From assembly GCF_034274695.1 (NCBI RefSeq), contig NZ_CP128362.1:3288501-3352500 (forward strand): a stretch of DNA of 64,000 bases. The letters are read 5' to 3'. Of this stretch, positions 34,863-43,998 are shown piece after piece; positions within the stretch are counted from its first letter, which is position 1, and the number at the start of each line of letters is the position of its first letter. The notes under the pieces were generated by a model. That model was not told the origin of the DNA, made no database searches, and saw nothing but the letters and a program-made list of their open reading frames with translations. A program made the translations under genes and the position numbers. Source of the stretch: Chitinophaga sp. LS1. Lineage in GTDB: Bacteria; Bacteroidota; Bacteroidia; Chitinophagales; Chitinophagaceae.

Positions 34863-36152
34863 ATGGAAGTCGTCGTCATTATCTTCATCCTTATTTTACT
34901 GAACGGTCTCTTCTCCATGGCAGAAATAGCTATGGAATATTCGAGGAAGGCCAGGCTGGAATACCTTGCCAATAAAGGGGATGAAAAAGCAAAAGCAGCA
35001 TTAAAGCTTGCAAACAATCAGGACAGATTTTTGTCCACAGTACAGGTCGGCATTACCCTAACAAGTATTGCCATTGGACTTCTATCTGGTATTTTCCTAA
35101 GAGCGACACTCGTCGACATTATCTCAAGATCACCACTGCTTAGCCCATACAGCAATGGCATTGCCATCACGATTATCGTGGTTGTAGTGTCCTATGTGAC
35201 CCTGGTGCTGGGAGAACTACTGCCCAAAAGGGTGGGAATGGCGCGTCCGGAAGGTATTGCGAAGAGCGTAGCCAGGCCTATGATCCTGTTATCCAGAATC
35301 ACGTATCCTTTTATCTGGTTTCTGGGAATCTCAACCAATCTGCTGGTAAAGATCTTCAATGTGAAGCCATCAGACAATAACCTCACGGAAGATGAAATCA
35401 AGGCCCTGATCACAGAATCAGACGCGATTGAAGAAACCGAGCAGGAGATCATCGAGCGTGTTTTTCACCTCGGAGACCGGAATATTACCTCTCTGATGAC
35501 CCACCGTACAGATATTGAATGGTTGGACATCCATGATAATAAAGAGGTAGTGAGGAAGAAAATATTTGACAGTCCCCACTCCGTATACCCTGTATGTGAA
35601 GGACAGGTAGACCACATCGTAGGTATCATTAAGATTAAGGATCTCTACATGGCTGCCGCTTCCAATAATTATTCCCTGAGTACCATTCTGAGAAAGCCCC
35701 TGTTTGTTCCGGAGAACAACTCTGCTTATCAGGTATTGGAAAAATTTAAGGAAACCCAAAGCCGTGCAGCCTTTATCGTAGATGAATACGGTACCTTCCT
35801 GGGTATGATCACCCTGAACGATATCCTTGAAGCGATCGTGGGCGACATGCCTGAAATAGGTCAGAACGATGACTGGGAGATTGTGGAACGTGAGGATGGC
35901 AGTTTCCTGGTAGACGCCCAGATCCCGTTTTATGACTTCCTCAGCAAGTTTGACAAAGAGGGCTGGGTGACGGAGTTTGAGCAGGAATTTGACACAATGG
36001 CCGGCTTTATCCTGCACCACCAGGAACACATTCCTAAAGTAGGGGAGAAGTTCGAGTGGAGAGGATTTACTTTTGAGATAGTTGACATGGATGCCCACAG
36101 AATTGATAAAGTACTTGTAGTAGCCCCGTCGCCAGAAGTGGAGGAAGGATAA
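34863..36152 (+). CDS. CNNM/CorC-type transporter with CBS pair (hemolysin family)
   Basis: The 429-residue protein is of the HlyC/CorC or TlyC type. The N-terminal CNNM (DUF21) membrane domain (about 1-190) includes LNGLFSMAEIAMEYSRKAR and TLVLGELLPKRVGMARPE. Two CBS domains follow (about 210-335), then a CorC_HlyC domain (about 345-425) ending FEWRGFTFEIVDMDAHRIDKV. Such proteins are linked to Mg2+/Co2+ export; the old name hemolysin is not informative. It is the last gene of its operon. Confidence 0.88.
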   Translation: MEVVVIIFILILLNGLFSMAEIAMEYSRKARLEYLANKGDEKAKAALKLANNQDRFLSTVQVGITLTSIAIGLLSGIFLRATLVDIISRSPLLSPYSNGIAITIIVVVVSYVTLVLGELLPKRVGMARPEGIAKSVARPMILLSRITYPFIWFLGISTNLLVKIFNVKPSDNNLTEDEIKALITESDAIEETEQEIIERVFHLGDRNITSLMTHRTDIEWLDIHDNKEVVRKKIFDSPHSVYPVCEGQVDHIVGIIKIKDLYMAAASNNYSLSTILRKPLFVPENNSAYQVLEKFKETQSRAAFIVDEYGTFLGMITLNDILEAIVGDMPEIGQNDDWEIVEREDGSFLVDAQIPFYDFLSKFDKEGWVTEFEQEFDTMAGFILHHQEHIPKVGEKFEWRGFTFEIVDMDAHRIDKVLVVAPSPEVEEG

Positions 36153-36212
36153 CCTTGAATGCAAAAAAATGAGTTAACTCCCAGGGGGGAGGGGATAATT
36201 GAGTGAATTTAT

Positions 36213-36220
36213 TAATTTTG
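36213..36220 (+). promoter_or_regulatory. Probable -7 box of the pigment cluster promoter
   Basis: TAATTTTG matches TAnnTTTG and is followed by C. It lies 44 bases before the ammonia-lyase start, in the only sizeable gap upstream of the cluster. No convincing -33 box was found at the usual distance. A run of G (cagggggga) lies about 25 bases upstream. Confidence 0.4.
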
Positions 36221-36264
36221 CGCTCTCTTTTACATAAGTAAATAATTTAATTTAATACAATACA

Positions 36265-37803
36265 ATGGTCGTAATAGGAAGTAAAGAGCTTTCTTTGGAA
36301 GAAGTGCACCGGATCTTGTTCAATGGGGAGGAGTTATCCCTTGATACAGCGGCTTTACAACAGGTAGAGGAGAATTTTACATTCTTAAAGCAGTTTTCCG
36401 CCAAAAAACTGATCTATGGTATCAATACCGGTTTTGGCCCTATGGCTCAATACCGCATCAGCGAAAGCGATACAACTCAATTGCAATACAATCTAATTCG
36501 CAGCCATAGTTCAGGAGCTGGTAACTATCTGAATCCTGTACTGACCAAAAGTTTGATGATAGCGCGTCTCAGCAGTTTTATGCAGGCACATTCAGGTGTA
36601 CATCCTGAGTTGGTGATATTACTGAGAGACCTGATCAATAAAAACGTTTCCCCTTGTGTATATGAGCATGGTGGAGTAGGTGCCAGCGGCGACCTGGTTC
36701 AGTTGGCTCACCTGGGCCTGGTACTGATCGGTGAAGGAGAAGTAGTATATGAAGGCCAGCTGCGCCCGACAGCTGAAGTATTTGCGGAACTTGGCATCAA
36801 GCCAATGGGGGTGCATGTACGTGAAGGGCTGGCAGTGATTAACGGTACCTCTACCATGACTGGTATTGGTCTGGTGAACATCATCCAGGCAAAGAAACTG
36901 CTGGGGTGGAGTTTGATCCTGTCTGCTATGATCAATGAAGTGGTGGAAGCATTTGACGACCACCTTTCTGCTGAACTGAATGCCGTAAAGAAACATGCCG
37001 GTCAGAACAAAGTGGCGGCCGCTATGCGCGACATTCTGAAAGATAGTAAGATGGTAAGGCACCGTCCTGACCACTTCTACAAAGAACTGGAAGAAGAGAT
37101 CTTTAAAGATAAAGTACAGGAGTACTACTCCCTGCGTTGTGTACCACAGGTGCTGGGTCCGGTTTACGATACGCTGGCACATGCTGAGCAGATCGTGGTA
37201 CAGGAACTGAACTCCGTGAGCGACAACCCGGTAGTGGATCATCATCAGCAGAACGTATTTCATGGTGGTAATTTCCACGGTGATTATATATCCCTGGAAA
37301 TGGATAAGGTGAAGATTGCGATCACCAAACTGTCCATGCTCTCTGAAAGGCAGCTGAACTACCTGATGAACGACAAGCTGAATCACAAGTTCCCGCCATT
37401 CATGAACCTGGGCAAACTGGGTCTCAACTTCGGTATGCAGGGTATTCAGTTCACTGCTACCTCTACTGTAGCGGAGAACCAGACGCTGTCATTCCCGATG
37501 TATGTGCATAGTATTCCTAACAATAATGATAACCAGGATATTGTGAGCATGGGTACCAACTCAGCGCTCCTGACGCAGAAGGTAATAGACAATACCTTCG
37601 AGGTATTGGCTATCCACGTGATGACGATGCTCCAGGCAGTGGATTACCTGAATTGTCAGGATAAACTGTCATCCTTCTCACACCTGATCTACCAGGAAGT
37701 AAGGGCAATTTTCCCTAAATTTATCCAGGATAGCCCTAAATACAAGGATGCTAAAAGGATTAAGGAATACCTGCAGCAGCACGAACCAAAAGTGAATATC
37801 TAA
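36265..37803 (+). CDS. Aromatic amino acid ammonia-lyase, probably tyrosine ammonia-lyase
   Basis: The enzyme deaminates an aromatic amino acid with an MIO group formed from Ala-Ser-Gly, here ASG at 140-142 in GVGASGDLVQLAHLGLVL. Length is 512 residues. YGINTGFGPMAQYRISESD and LQYNLIRSHSSGAG resemble, from memory, the tyrosine ammonia-lyase of Flavobacterium johnsoniae rather than histidine ammonia-lyases, which have SHAAGVGEP at this place. As first gene of the pigment cluster it would supply 4-coumarate, the aryl starter of flexirubin-type polyenes. No hut genes are nearby. Confidence 0.88.
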   Translation: MVVIGSKELSLEEVHRILFNGEELSLDTAALQQVEENFTFLKQFSAKKLIYGINTGFGPMAQYRISESDTTQLQYNLIRSHSSGAGNYLNPVLTKSLMIARLSSFMQAHSGVHPELVILLRDLINKNVSPCVYEHGGVGASGDLVQLAHLGLVLIGEGEVVYEGQLRPTAEVFAELGIKPMGVHVREGLAVINGTSTMTGIGLVNIIQAKKLLGWSLILSAMINEVVEAFDDHLSAELNAVKKHAGQNKVAAAMRDILKDSKMVRHRPDHFYKELEEEIFKDKVQEYYSLRCVPQVLGPVYDTLAHAEQIVVQELNSVSDNPVVDHHQQNVFHGGNFHGDYISLEMDKVKIAITKLSMLSERQLNYLMNDKLNHKFPPFMNLGKLGLNFGMQGIQFTATSTVAENQTLSFPMYVHSIPNNNDNQDIVSMGTNSALLTQKVIDNTFEVLAIHVMTMLQAVDYLNCQDKLSSFSHLIYQEVRAIFPKFIQDSPKYKDAKRIKEYLQQHEPKVNI

Positions 37804-37823
37804 AAGGATTAAAATACTAAAGG

Positions 37824-38552
37824 ATGAAATGTGCTTTAATAACAGGTGGCTCCAGGGGTATAGGCAGAGCGATATGTGTGAAGATGGCCGAAATGGGTTA
37901 CTATGTGATTGTTAACTATAAAGGAAACGAAGCTGCTGCCAATGAAACGCTGGAAGCAGTACGTGCGAAAGGAAGCAACGGAGAGGTTTTACAGTTTGAC
38001 GTAGCCAACGAGCAGGAAGTACAGGCAGTACTGGGAGGATGGGTAGAAGCCAATAAAGAAAAACAAATCGAAATACTGGTAAACAATGCCGGTATCCGTG
38101 AAGATAACCTGATGTTCTGGATGAATTCCACCCAATGGCGCAATGTGGTAAACACAAGCCTGGATGGATTTTTCTATGTAACCAAGCAGGTATTGAACAA
38201 CATGTTGATGAAACGTTATGGACGTATCATTAATATTGTATCCTTATCAGGAATCAAAGGATTGCCTGGTCAGACCAATTATTCTGCAGCTAAAGCAGGT
38301 GTGATTGGTGCTACTAAGGCTTTGGCGCAGGAAGTAGCCAAACGTGGTGTGACTGTGAATGCAGTAGCGCCCGGTTTTATCAAAACAGATATGACAGCCG
38401 AACTGAATGAAAAGGAACTGGCCGCCCAGGTACCTATGAACAGGTTCGGAACCCCCGAGGAAGTAGCAGAAGCAGTGGCATTTTTTGCCGGCAAAGCATC
38501 TGCTTATATCACAGGTGAAGTACTGTCCATCAATGGTGGCCTGTACACCTGA
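37824..38552 (+). CDS. 3-oxoacyl-ACP reductase (FabG-like)
   Basis: This 242-residue short-chain dehydrogenase has the NADPH motif TGGSRGIGRAI, the NNAGI motif, and the Ser-Tyr-Lys site in INIVSLSGIKGLPGQTNYSAAKAG, ending with ITGEVLSINGGLYT. Family members reduce the 3-keto group of acyl-ACP. In this cluster it should act once per elongation round of the polyene, like ApeQ of aryl-polyene systems. It follows the ammonia-lyase by 20 bases. Confidence 0.9.
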   Translation: MKCALITGGSRGIGRAICVKMAEMGYYVIVNYKGNEAAANETLEAVRAKGSNGEVLQFDVANEQEVQAVLGGWVEANKEKQIEILVNNAGIREDNLMFWMNSTQWRNVVNTSLDGFFYVTKQVLNNMLMKRYGRIINIVSLSGIKGLPGQTNYSAAKAGVIGATKALAQEVAKRGVTVNAVAPGFIKTDMTAELNEKELAAQVPMNRFGTPEEVAEAVAFFAGKASAYITGEVLSINGGLYT

Positions 38553-38687
38553 TAAAAGTATAATTCATTGTAGATCAATGCACCTTACTGTCACACACCC
38601 ACTCATAATCAACCTGCCTGCTAAACGGGTAGAAAACCCGTATACTTTTATATTTTCGCATATAGGCTGCTCTAAAAATTTGCTATC

Positions 38688-39914
38688 ATGAACAGAGTTG
38701 TGATCACCGGATTGGGTATTTATTCGTGTATTGGAAAAAACCTGGAAGCTGTAAGAGACTCATTATATAAAGGTAAGTCCGGTATTATCCTGGATCCTGC
38801 CAGGAAAGCGTTTGGGTATCGCTCAGGGCTGACGGGTTATGTAGACCGTCCGGACCTGAAAGGTATGCTGGATCGCCGTTCCCGTCTCATGATGCCGGAG
38901 CAGGCGGAGTTTGCCTACATGAGTACCCGCGAAGCCCTGGCTATGGCGGGACTGGATCAGGATTATCTGGAAAAGAAGGAAGTGGGGCTGTTGTTTGGTA
39001 ATGACAGTTCTTCCAAGCCAGTGATAGAGGCGACAGACATTATGCGCGAAAAGAAAGATACCATGCTGGTTGGTTCGGGTTCTGTGTTCCAGACCATGAA
39101 TTCTACCATCAATATGAACCTGGCCACCATTTTCAAACTGAAAGGCATCAACTTCAGTGTGAGTGCGGCTTGTGCCAGTGGTTCCCATGCTATTGGACTG
39201 GGGTACATGTTCATCCGCAACGGTATGCAGGACTGTGTGATCTGTGGGGGAGCACAGGAAATCAATATTTATTCCATGGGCAACTTTGACGGTATTGCGG
39301 CCTTTTCAGTAAGGGAAAATGACCCTGCAAAGGCCAGCCGTCCGTTCGATAAAGACAGAGATGGCCTGGTACCAAGTGGTGGTGGGGCAACTGTGATACT
39401 GGAAAGTATGGAATCGGCACAGCGCCGTGGGGCAACGATCCTGGGGGAGGTGATTGGTTACGGATTTTCATCAAATGGTGCGCACATTTCTAACCCGACT
39501 ATCGAAGGGCCGGTGCGTTCTTTGGAAATCGCTCTGAAAGATGCTGGTTTAAAACCGTCAGATGTGGAATACATCAATGCACATGCTACCAGTACCATTG
39601 CCGGTGATGCCAGCGAAGCGGCCGCCATCGATCAGGTATTTGGCGAGAGCAGACCGCATGTGAGCTCCACCAAATCAATGACGGGGCATGAGTGCTGGAT
39701 GGCGGGGGCCAGTGAGATTGTATACTCCATGCTGATGATGCAAAATGGCTTTATAGCGCCGAATATTAACCTTGAAAACCCTGATGGGGCGGCAGCCAGA
39801 TTAAATATAGCTGATACTACCATTAATAAAGATTTTAATATATTTTTGTCTAATTCTTTTGGATTTGGGGGAACCAACAGTTCTTTGATAGTCCGCAAGT
39901 GGAATAATGAATAG
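38688..39914 (+). CDS. Beta-ketoacyl-ACP synthase (FabF-like)
   Basis: A complete 408-residue ketosynthase with all three catalytic residues: Cys162 in SAACASGSHAIG, His299 in INAHATST and His334 in KSMTGHECW. It condenses malonyl-ACP with the growing acyl chain. It resembles the KASII-type enzyme of aryl-polyene clusters. A gap of 135 bases before it holds a weak hairpin (ACGGGT/ACCCGT, 38625-38641) followed by an AT-rich stretch, so an extra promoter there is possible. Confidence 0.93.
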   Translation: MNRVVITGLGIYSCIGKNLEAVRDSLYKGKSGIILDPARKAFGYRSGLTGYVDRPDLKGMLDRRSRLMMPEQAEFAYMSTREALAMAGLDQDYLEKKEVGLLFGNDSSSKPVIEATDIMREKKDTMLVGSGSVFQTMNSTINMNLATIFKLKGINFSVSAACASGSHAIGLGYMFIRNGMQDCVICGGAQEINIYSMGNFDGIAAFSVRENDPAKASRPFDKDRDGLVPSGGGATVILESMESAQRRGATILGEVIGYGFSSNGAHISNPTIEGPVRSLEIALKDAGLKPSDVEYINAHATSTIAGDASEAAAIDQVFGESRPHVSSTKSMTGHECWMAGASEIVYSMLMMQNGFIAPNINLENPDGAAARLNIADTTINKDFNIFLSNSFGFGGTNSSLIVRKWNNE

Positions 39915-39951
39915 CTTGTTGTTAACTGTCAGCACTTTAGAGTATTTATTA

Positions 39952-39959
39952 TAACTTTG
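39952..39959 (+). promoter_or_regulatory. Possible -7 box before the first ACP gene
   Basis: TAACTTTG fits TAnnTTTG in the 179-base gap between the first ketosynthase and the first ACP. No clear -33 box is seen. If used, the rest of the cluster would have a second promoter. The remainder of the gap shows no other feature. Confidence 0.3.
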
Positions 39960-40093
39960 AGGCAAAGATCAACGCACAACATTAAGAAGGGTACAGACAG
40001 ATAAAGGAATACTAAAGACGATTAGGTGACGCGAACTATTTCAAACCAATTTTTAAACACACAACCTATATCTGAGTTAGTTTACACTTGATT

Positions 40094-40351
40094 ATGGATA
40101 AGAAAGAGATTATACAAACGACGAATGCATTCCTTGTAGAGGAATTTGAGGCTGATCTGGCTTCCCTGACGCCTGATGCTAACCTGAAAGCTACCCTGGA
40201 TCTGGATAGCCTGGACTACATCGACCTGGTAGTTGTAATTGAAAATAATTTTGGTTTCAAGGTAAACCCTGAAGATTTCCAGGGTATTGTTACCTTCCAG
40301 GACTTTTATGACTACGTAGCCAATCGTCTTAAACAAAAAGAACTGGTATAA
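40094..40351 (+). CDS. Acyl carrier protein 1
   Basis: An 85-residue acidic carrier protein starting at ATG 40094; an in-frame TTG at 40088 is less likely. The phosphopantetheine attachment site is Ser39 in LDLDSLDYIDLVV. The AcpS at the end of the cluster may load the cofactor. Its stop overlaps the next start by one base. It is one of two ACPs; in aryl-polyene systems one usually takes the aryl starter and the other the extending chain, but which is which cannot be told. Confidence 0.92.
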   Translation: MDKKEIIQTTNAFLVEEFEADLASLTPDANLKATLDLDSLDYIDLVVVIENNFGFKVNPEDFQGIVTFQDFYDYVANRLKQKELV

Positions 40352-41241
40352 TGGCTTCCTGGGAGGGAAAGTCGAAAGGGAATAAACTGGGGTATAGCAT
40401 CTTCATTGGGACATTACGTTATGGAGGCGTTTTGCCTGCCTACATTTTATTAAGGTTTGTAGCCGCATATTATTTCTTATTTTCCTATAGTTCATCTCGC
40501 CCTATTTTTCAATATTTTCATACGAAGGTAGGTTATGGCTGGTGGAAGTCATTGTGGAGTGTGTACAGGAATTACTATGTATTCGGACAGGTACTGATCG
40601 ATAAGGTCATTGTCATGTCCGGATTGTCAAATAAATTTACCTTTGAGTTTGAAGGGGAACAATACCTCAGAGAAATTACCACAGCAGGTAAGGGCGGAAT
40701 CATGCTCAGTGCCCACCTGGGTAACTGGGAGGTAGCAGGTCACCTGTTTACAAGGTTGGAGACCCGCATTAATATTGTGATGTTTGACGGGGAGCATGAA
40801 AGGATCAAAAATTATTTATCCAGTATAACGGGAGAGCGTAATGTGAATATCATTGTTATTAAGGATGATTTGTCGCACATTTACGCCATCAATGAAGCGC
40901 TGAGCAATCAGGAGCTGGTATGCATGCATGCGGACCGGTTTCTGACAGGCAACAAAACGGTGAATGCTACCTTTATGGGGCAGGAAGCCAGTTTTCCTGC
41001 AGGACCATTCCTGCTGGCAGCCACCTTCAGGGTACCGGTATCACTGGTTTTTGCATTTAAGGAGACAAATACCCATTACCACCTCTATGCTACGCCACCA
41101 CATGAATATCATGGCAGGCGCCGGCAGGGGGTAGAACTGGCTGTACAGGATTTTGTGCAGGAGCTGGAGGGTATGGTAAAAAAGTATCCGGAGCAATGGT
41201 TTAATTATTACGATTTCTGGGAACAGCCTAAAAACAATTAA
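40351..41241 (+). CDS. LpxL/HtrB-like lysophospholipid acyltransferase
   Basis: The 296-residue protein has an N-terminal membrane-associated segment and a lipid A-type acyltransferase domain. The catalytic motif is HLGNWE (H-x4-E) in MLSAHLGNWEVAGHL, and the second block is MHADRFLTGN...FPAGPFLLAATF. In this cluster it likely moves the polyene acyl group, or a fatty acyl chain, onto a lipid. LpxL itself normally acts on lipid A; the position between ACP and dehydratase genes argues for pigment work. Confidence 0.82.
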   Translation: MASWEGKSKGNKLGYSIFIGTLRYGGVLPAYILLRFVAAYYFLFSYSSSRPIFQYFHTKVGYGWWKSLWSVYRNYYVFGQVLIDKVIVMSGLSNKFTFEFEGEQYLREITTAGKGGIMLSAHLGNWEVAGHLFTRLETRINIVMFDGEHERIKNYLSSITGERNVNIIVIKDDLSHIYAINEALSNQELVCMHADRFLTGNKTVNATFMGQEASFPAGPFLLAATFRVPVSLVFAFKETNTHYHLYATPPHEYHGRRRQGVELAVQDFVQELEGMVKKYPEQWFNYYDFWEQPKNN

Positions 41242-41246
41242 AAAAG

Positions 41247-41666
41247 ATGTTCATCCATACTGACGACATTACAGCATATATTCCGCAGCGTGCACCGATC
41301 GTGATGATCAGTGGTATCCTGGAAGTAAAAGATAATATCACCCGTACCGGCCTTCAGATAGCGCCGGACAACCTGTTTGTAGAAGATGGTGTACTCAAAA
41401 CTCCAGGTCTGCTGGAGAATATGGCACAGACTGCTGCTGCCAGAGTAGGTTATGTGGCACAACAGGAAAATACCCCGGTCCCAATCGGTTTTATCGGTGC
41501 GGTAAAAGATTTTGAAGTGTTTGAATTTCCACCTGCAGGCTCCTTTATCGAAACTACCACGGAGATCGTGAGCCAGGTGTTCAATGCTACCATGGTAGCT
41601 GCCAAAGTTCAGTTAAACGGAAAAGTGATGGCTCAGTGTGAGCTCAAAATATTTATAAACCCCTAA
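41247..41666 (+). CDS. Hotdog-fold dehydratase-like protein lacking the catalytic His
   Basis: This 139-residue protein has a FabZ-like hotdog fold: the opening IPQRAPIVMISGI corresponds to the LPHRxPFLLVD motif, and GLLENMAQTAAARVGY to the conserved central helix. Glu57 aligns with the catalytic Glu of FabZ, but the GHFPG loop that carries the catalytic His is replaced by LFVEDGVLKTPG. On its own it should be a poor dehydratase. The other hotdog protein at 51436 has the His but not the Glu, so a heterodimer with one working site is likely, as described for ApeI:ApeP. Confidence 0.8.
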   Translation: MFIHTDDITAYIPQRAPIVMISGILEVKDNITRTGLQIAPDNLFVEDGVLKTPGLLENMAQTAAARVGYVAQQENTPVPIGFIGAVKDFEVFEFPPAGSFIETTTEIVSQVFNATMVAAKVQLNGKVMAQCELKIFINP

Positions 41667-41685
41667 TCACTTAAAACCATTCTTT

Positions 41686-42417
41686 ATGATGCATGTTAGA
41701 AAACAACCTTTTCTTCTGCTGACATTGTTCCTGTTATGTAGTGCAACCATAACCAGTTATGCACAAACCTTAAAAGAATTTTTCGCCAACACTGCTACTC
41801 CACTAACCTATCTGGGCGTAGACTTTTCATTGACGAAGATTCAGGGAGAGGCTGCTACTCCAACGGAAATCAGCACAAAATTTGAACCTATTAATTCTGT
41901 CATCATTACTGAAGCAAAAAAATATGACGTAACAGGCTCTTTCAAAAGAGCTGCAGCTGTTATTAATTACCCTGATGCGGTAAACAAAGTAAATGAAGAC
42001 GCGAATGTGACCAAAATGAAGACTGATAATGTGAGCGATCTGGGCACATTGACACCTGACGACATCAGCAAGCACGTAAAGGTGTATAACCTGAGTGGTA
42101 AGACTGGTATTGGGCTGGTATTCATCATGGATGGCATGAGCAAAACAAACAAGGAAGCAGCAATGTATGCGACCCTGATTAACCTGAGCACAAAGAAAGT
42201 GCTGCTCACAGAAAAAATAACCGGTAAGGCACAGGGTTTCGGTTTCCGCAACTACTGGGCATATACCGTGTACAAAGTACTGCACACAATTAGTTCCGAT
42301 AAATATAAAGACTGGGCAAAAACCGCTGCATCAGCTCCTGAAGAAAAGGTAGCAGAAGTACCAAAAGCTGATACAGCAAAGCCGAAAGCCGCCAAGAAAG
42401 GCAAGAAGGCCGTGTGA
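41686..42417 (+). CDS. Exported protein of unknown function with Lys/Ala-rich tail
   Basis: A 243-residue protein with a signal peptide ending near TSYAQ. I do not recognise its family. The mature part is about 190 residues of mixed alpha/beta character, with the motif GFGFRNYWAYTVYKVL near 185, and ends in a Lys/Ala/Pro tail (about 215-243). Two ATG codons open the frame. It sits inside the pigment operon, 19 bases after the dehydratase-like gene and 16 before a thioesterase gene, so a periplasmic role in pigment handling is inferred only from position. Confidence 0.75.
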   Translation: MMHVRKQPFLLLTLFLLCSATITSYAQTLKEFFANTATPLTYLGVDFSLTKIQGEAATPTEISTKFEPINSVIITEAKKYDVTGSFKRAAAVINYPDAVNKVNEDANVTKMKTDNVSDLGTLTPDDISKHVKVYNLSGKTGIGLVFIMDGMSKTNKEAAMYATLINLSTKKVLLTEKITGKAQGFGFRNYWAYTVYKVLHTISSDKYKDWAKTAASAPEEKVAEVPKADTAKPKAAKKGKKAV

Positions 42418-42433
42418 TAAAACTGATGAATAT

Positions 42434-42871
42434 ATGTACCCGACACTAACGGAAAAGGCCAATATACTGGTAAAGTTTAATGAAGCAGATCCACTGGGAA
42501 TAGTATGGCATGGTCACTACATACGCTATTTTGAAGACGGCCGCGAAGCCTTTGGAGAAAAGTATGGGTTCCGTTACCTCGATATATATAATCACGGATA
42601 TTCGGTGCCGGTTGTAAAGGTAGATTGTAATTACAAACGCTCTTTACGCTACGGAGACCGTGTCATTGTGGAAACCACCTATGTAAATACCCGGGCAGCC
42701 AAACTGAAGTTTGAGTATAAACTATACAATGCTGCCACCGGAGAACTGGTGGCGGACGGTAGTTCCATGCAGGTATTTCTGGACATTGAGACAAATTCAT
42801 TGCAACTGACCCTGCCTCCCTTTTTCGAGGAATGGAAAAGGGAGCATGGTCAGCTCGAGCAGACTAAATAA
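42434..42871 (+). CDS. Acyl-CoA/ACP thioesterase, 4HBT family
   Basis: The 145-residue hotdog protein is of the YbgC/4-hydroxybenzoyl-CoA thioesterase type. The motif FNEADPLGIVWHGHYIRYFE carries the family's catalytic Asp (in EADPLGIVWHG) and is followed by AFGEKYGF. It probably hydrolyses acyl-ACP or acyl-CoA esters, either to release the polyene acid or to edit stalled chains; aryl-polyene clusters also contain such an enzyme (ApeK-like). Confidence 0.88.
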   Translation: MYPTLTEKANILVKFNEADPLGIVWHGHYIRYFEDGREAFGEKYGFRYLDIYNHGYSVPVVKVDCNYKRSLRYGDRVIVETTYVNTRAAKLKFEYKLYNAATGELVADGSSMQVFLDIETNSLQLTLPPFFEEWKREHGQLEQTK

Positions 42872-42881
42872 ATGAGCGGAC

Positions 42882-43985
42882 ATGAGGAATGTGTATGTAG
42901 CGGCAGATAATATCTTTTCTCCGCTGGGTAGTACGACAGCTGAAAATTTTGCACAGGTATGCAATGGGCAGAGCGGCATTCGCCTGCATGATGATCCGGC
43001 CTTTTCACCGGGTCCTTTTCATGCTGCCATGTTTGCACCCGGACAGCTGAAGATGACTGCCCATACACGTTTTGAACAGATGCTCATCCGTTCTGTACAG
43101 CAGGTACTGGACCAAACCAATATTGATATAAACGATGGGCGTACTGCTTTCATCGTATCCACTACAAAGGGTAATATAGAACTGCTGGAAGAACAGGAGA
43201 ACCCAGTGATGGCAGAGATGGAACTGTTCCATACTGCCCGCAAGGTAGCCACTCACTTTGGTTATACAGCTGATCCGATTGTGGTAAGCAATGCCTGCAT
43301 CTCCGGATTATTGGCGATACTCACCGCCAGAAGACTGATCCTCTCAGGCAGGTATGACCAGGCAATTGTAACGGGAGCAGATGTGCTGACGAAGTTTGTA
43401 TTATCCGGTTTCCAGTCATTCCAGGCTGTAAGTCCTGAAGCTTGTCGTCCTTTTGATGCAGCGCGCAAAGGGGTGACATTGGGAGAAGGAGCCGCCACCG
43501 TGTTGTTGACTGTTCGCGAAATGGGCATTCGTGTGGGTGCGGGCGCTGTCACAAACGATGCCAATCACATTTCTGGTCCGAGCCGTACAGGTGCAGAACT
43601 GAGTTATGCGATGTTGCAGGCACTGAAAGGAACGGGATTAACGCCATCGGATATAGGATTTGTATCCGCACATGGTACTGCTACAATGTACAACGATGAG
43701 ATGGAGTCCAAAGCCTTACACCTGGCAGGTTTGCTGGAAACACCAGTGAACAGTCTGAAAGGATACTATGGACATACCCTGGGTGCCGCCGGCCTGATAG
43801 AAGCTATCATTGGTATGCAGGCGCTACAGCAGGATACAGTGATACCTACACTGGGATTTGAAACACTGGGTGTAAGTCAGCCAGTGTTGGTTAGTAATCA
43901 GATAACACATAAACCAATGCAGCATTTCCTGAAAACAGTGTCGGGATTTGGAGGGTGTAATGCTGCGATGGTATTTTCTAAATAG
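42882..43985 (+). CDS. Beta-ketoacyl synthase, divergent
   Basis: The 367-residue ketosynthase is about 40 residues shorter than FabF. All three catalytic residues are present: Cys139 in SNACISGLLAI, His264 in VSAHGTATMYNDEM and His298 in GYYGHTLGAAG. It is more distant from FabF than the ketosynthases at 38688 and 47219. It may condense a special step such as the first extension of the aryl starter; this is inference. Confidence 0.88.
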   Translation: MRNVYVAADNIFSPLGSTTAENFAQVCNGQSGIRLHDDPAFSPGPFHAAMFAPGQLKMTAHTRFEQMLIRSVQQVLDQTNIDINDGRTAFIVSTTKGNIELLEEQENPVMAEMELFHTARKVATHFGYTADPIVVSNACISGLLAILTARRLILSGRYDQAIVTGADVLTKFVLSGFQSFQAVSPEACRPFDAARKGVTLGEGAATVLLTVREMGIRVGAGAVTNDANHISGPSRTGAELSYAMLQALKGTGLTPSDIGFVSAHGTATMYNDEMESKALHLAGLLETPVNSLKGYYGHTLGAAGLIEAIIGMQALQQDTVIPTLGFETLGVSQPVLVSNQITHKPMQHFLKTVSGFGGCNAAMVFSK

Positions 43986-43998
43986 ATATACATACAGC

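Noticed and set aside
36265..37803. Histidine ammonia-lyase of histidine breakdown
   Set aside because: The substrate-pocket segment reads IRSHSSG rather than the SHAAGVGEP of histidine lyases, there are no hut genes, and it opens a pigment cluster.
38485..38691. 68-codon frame in the fabG-ketosynthase gap
   Set aside because: It starts inside fabG in another phase, ends in the next gene, and has no sensible features.
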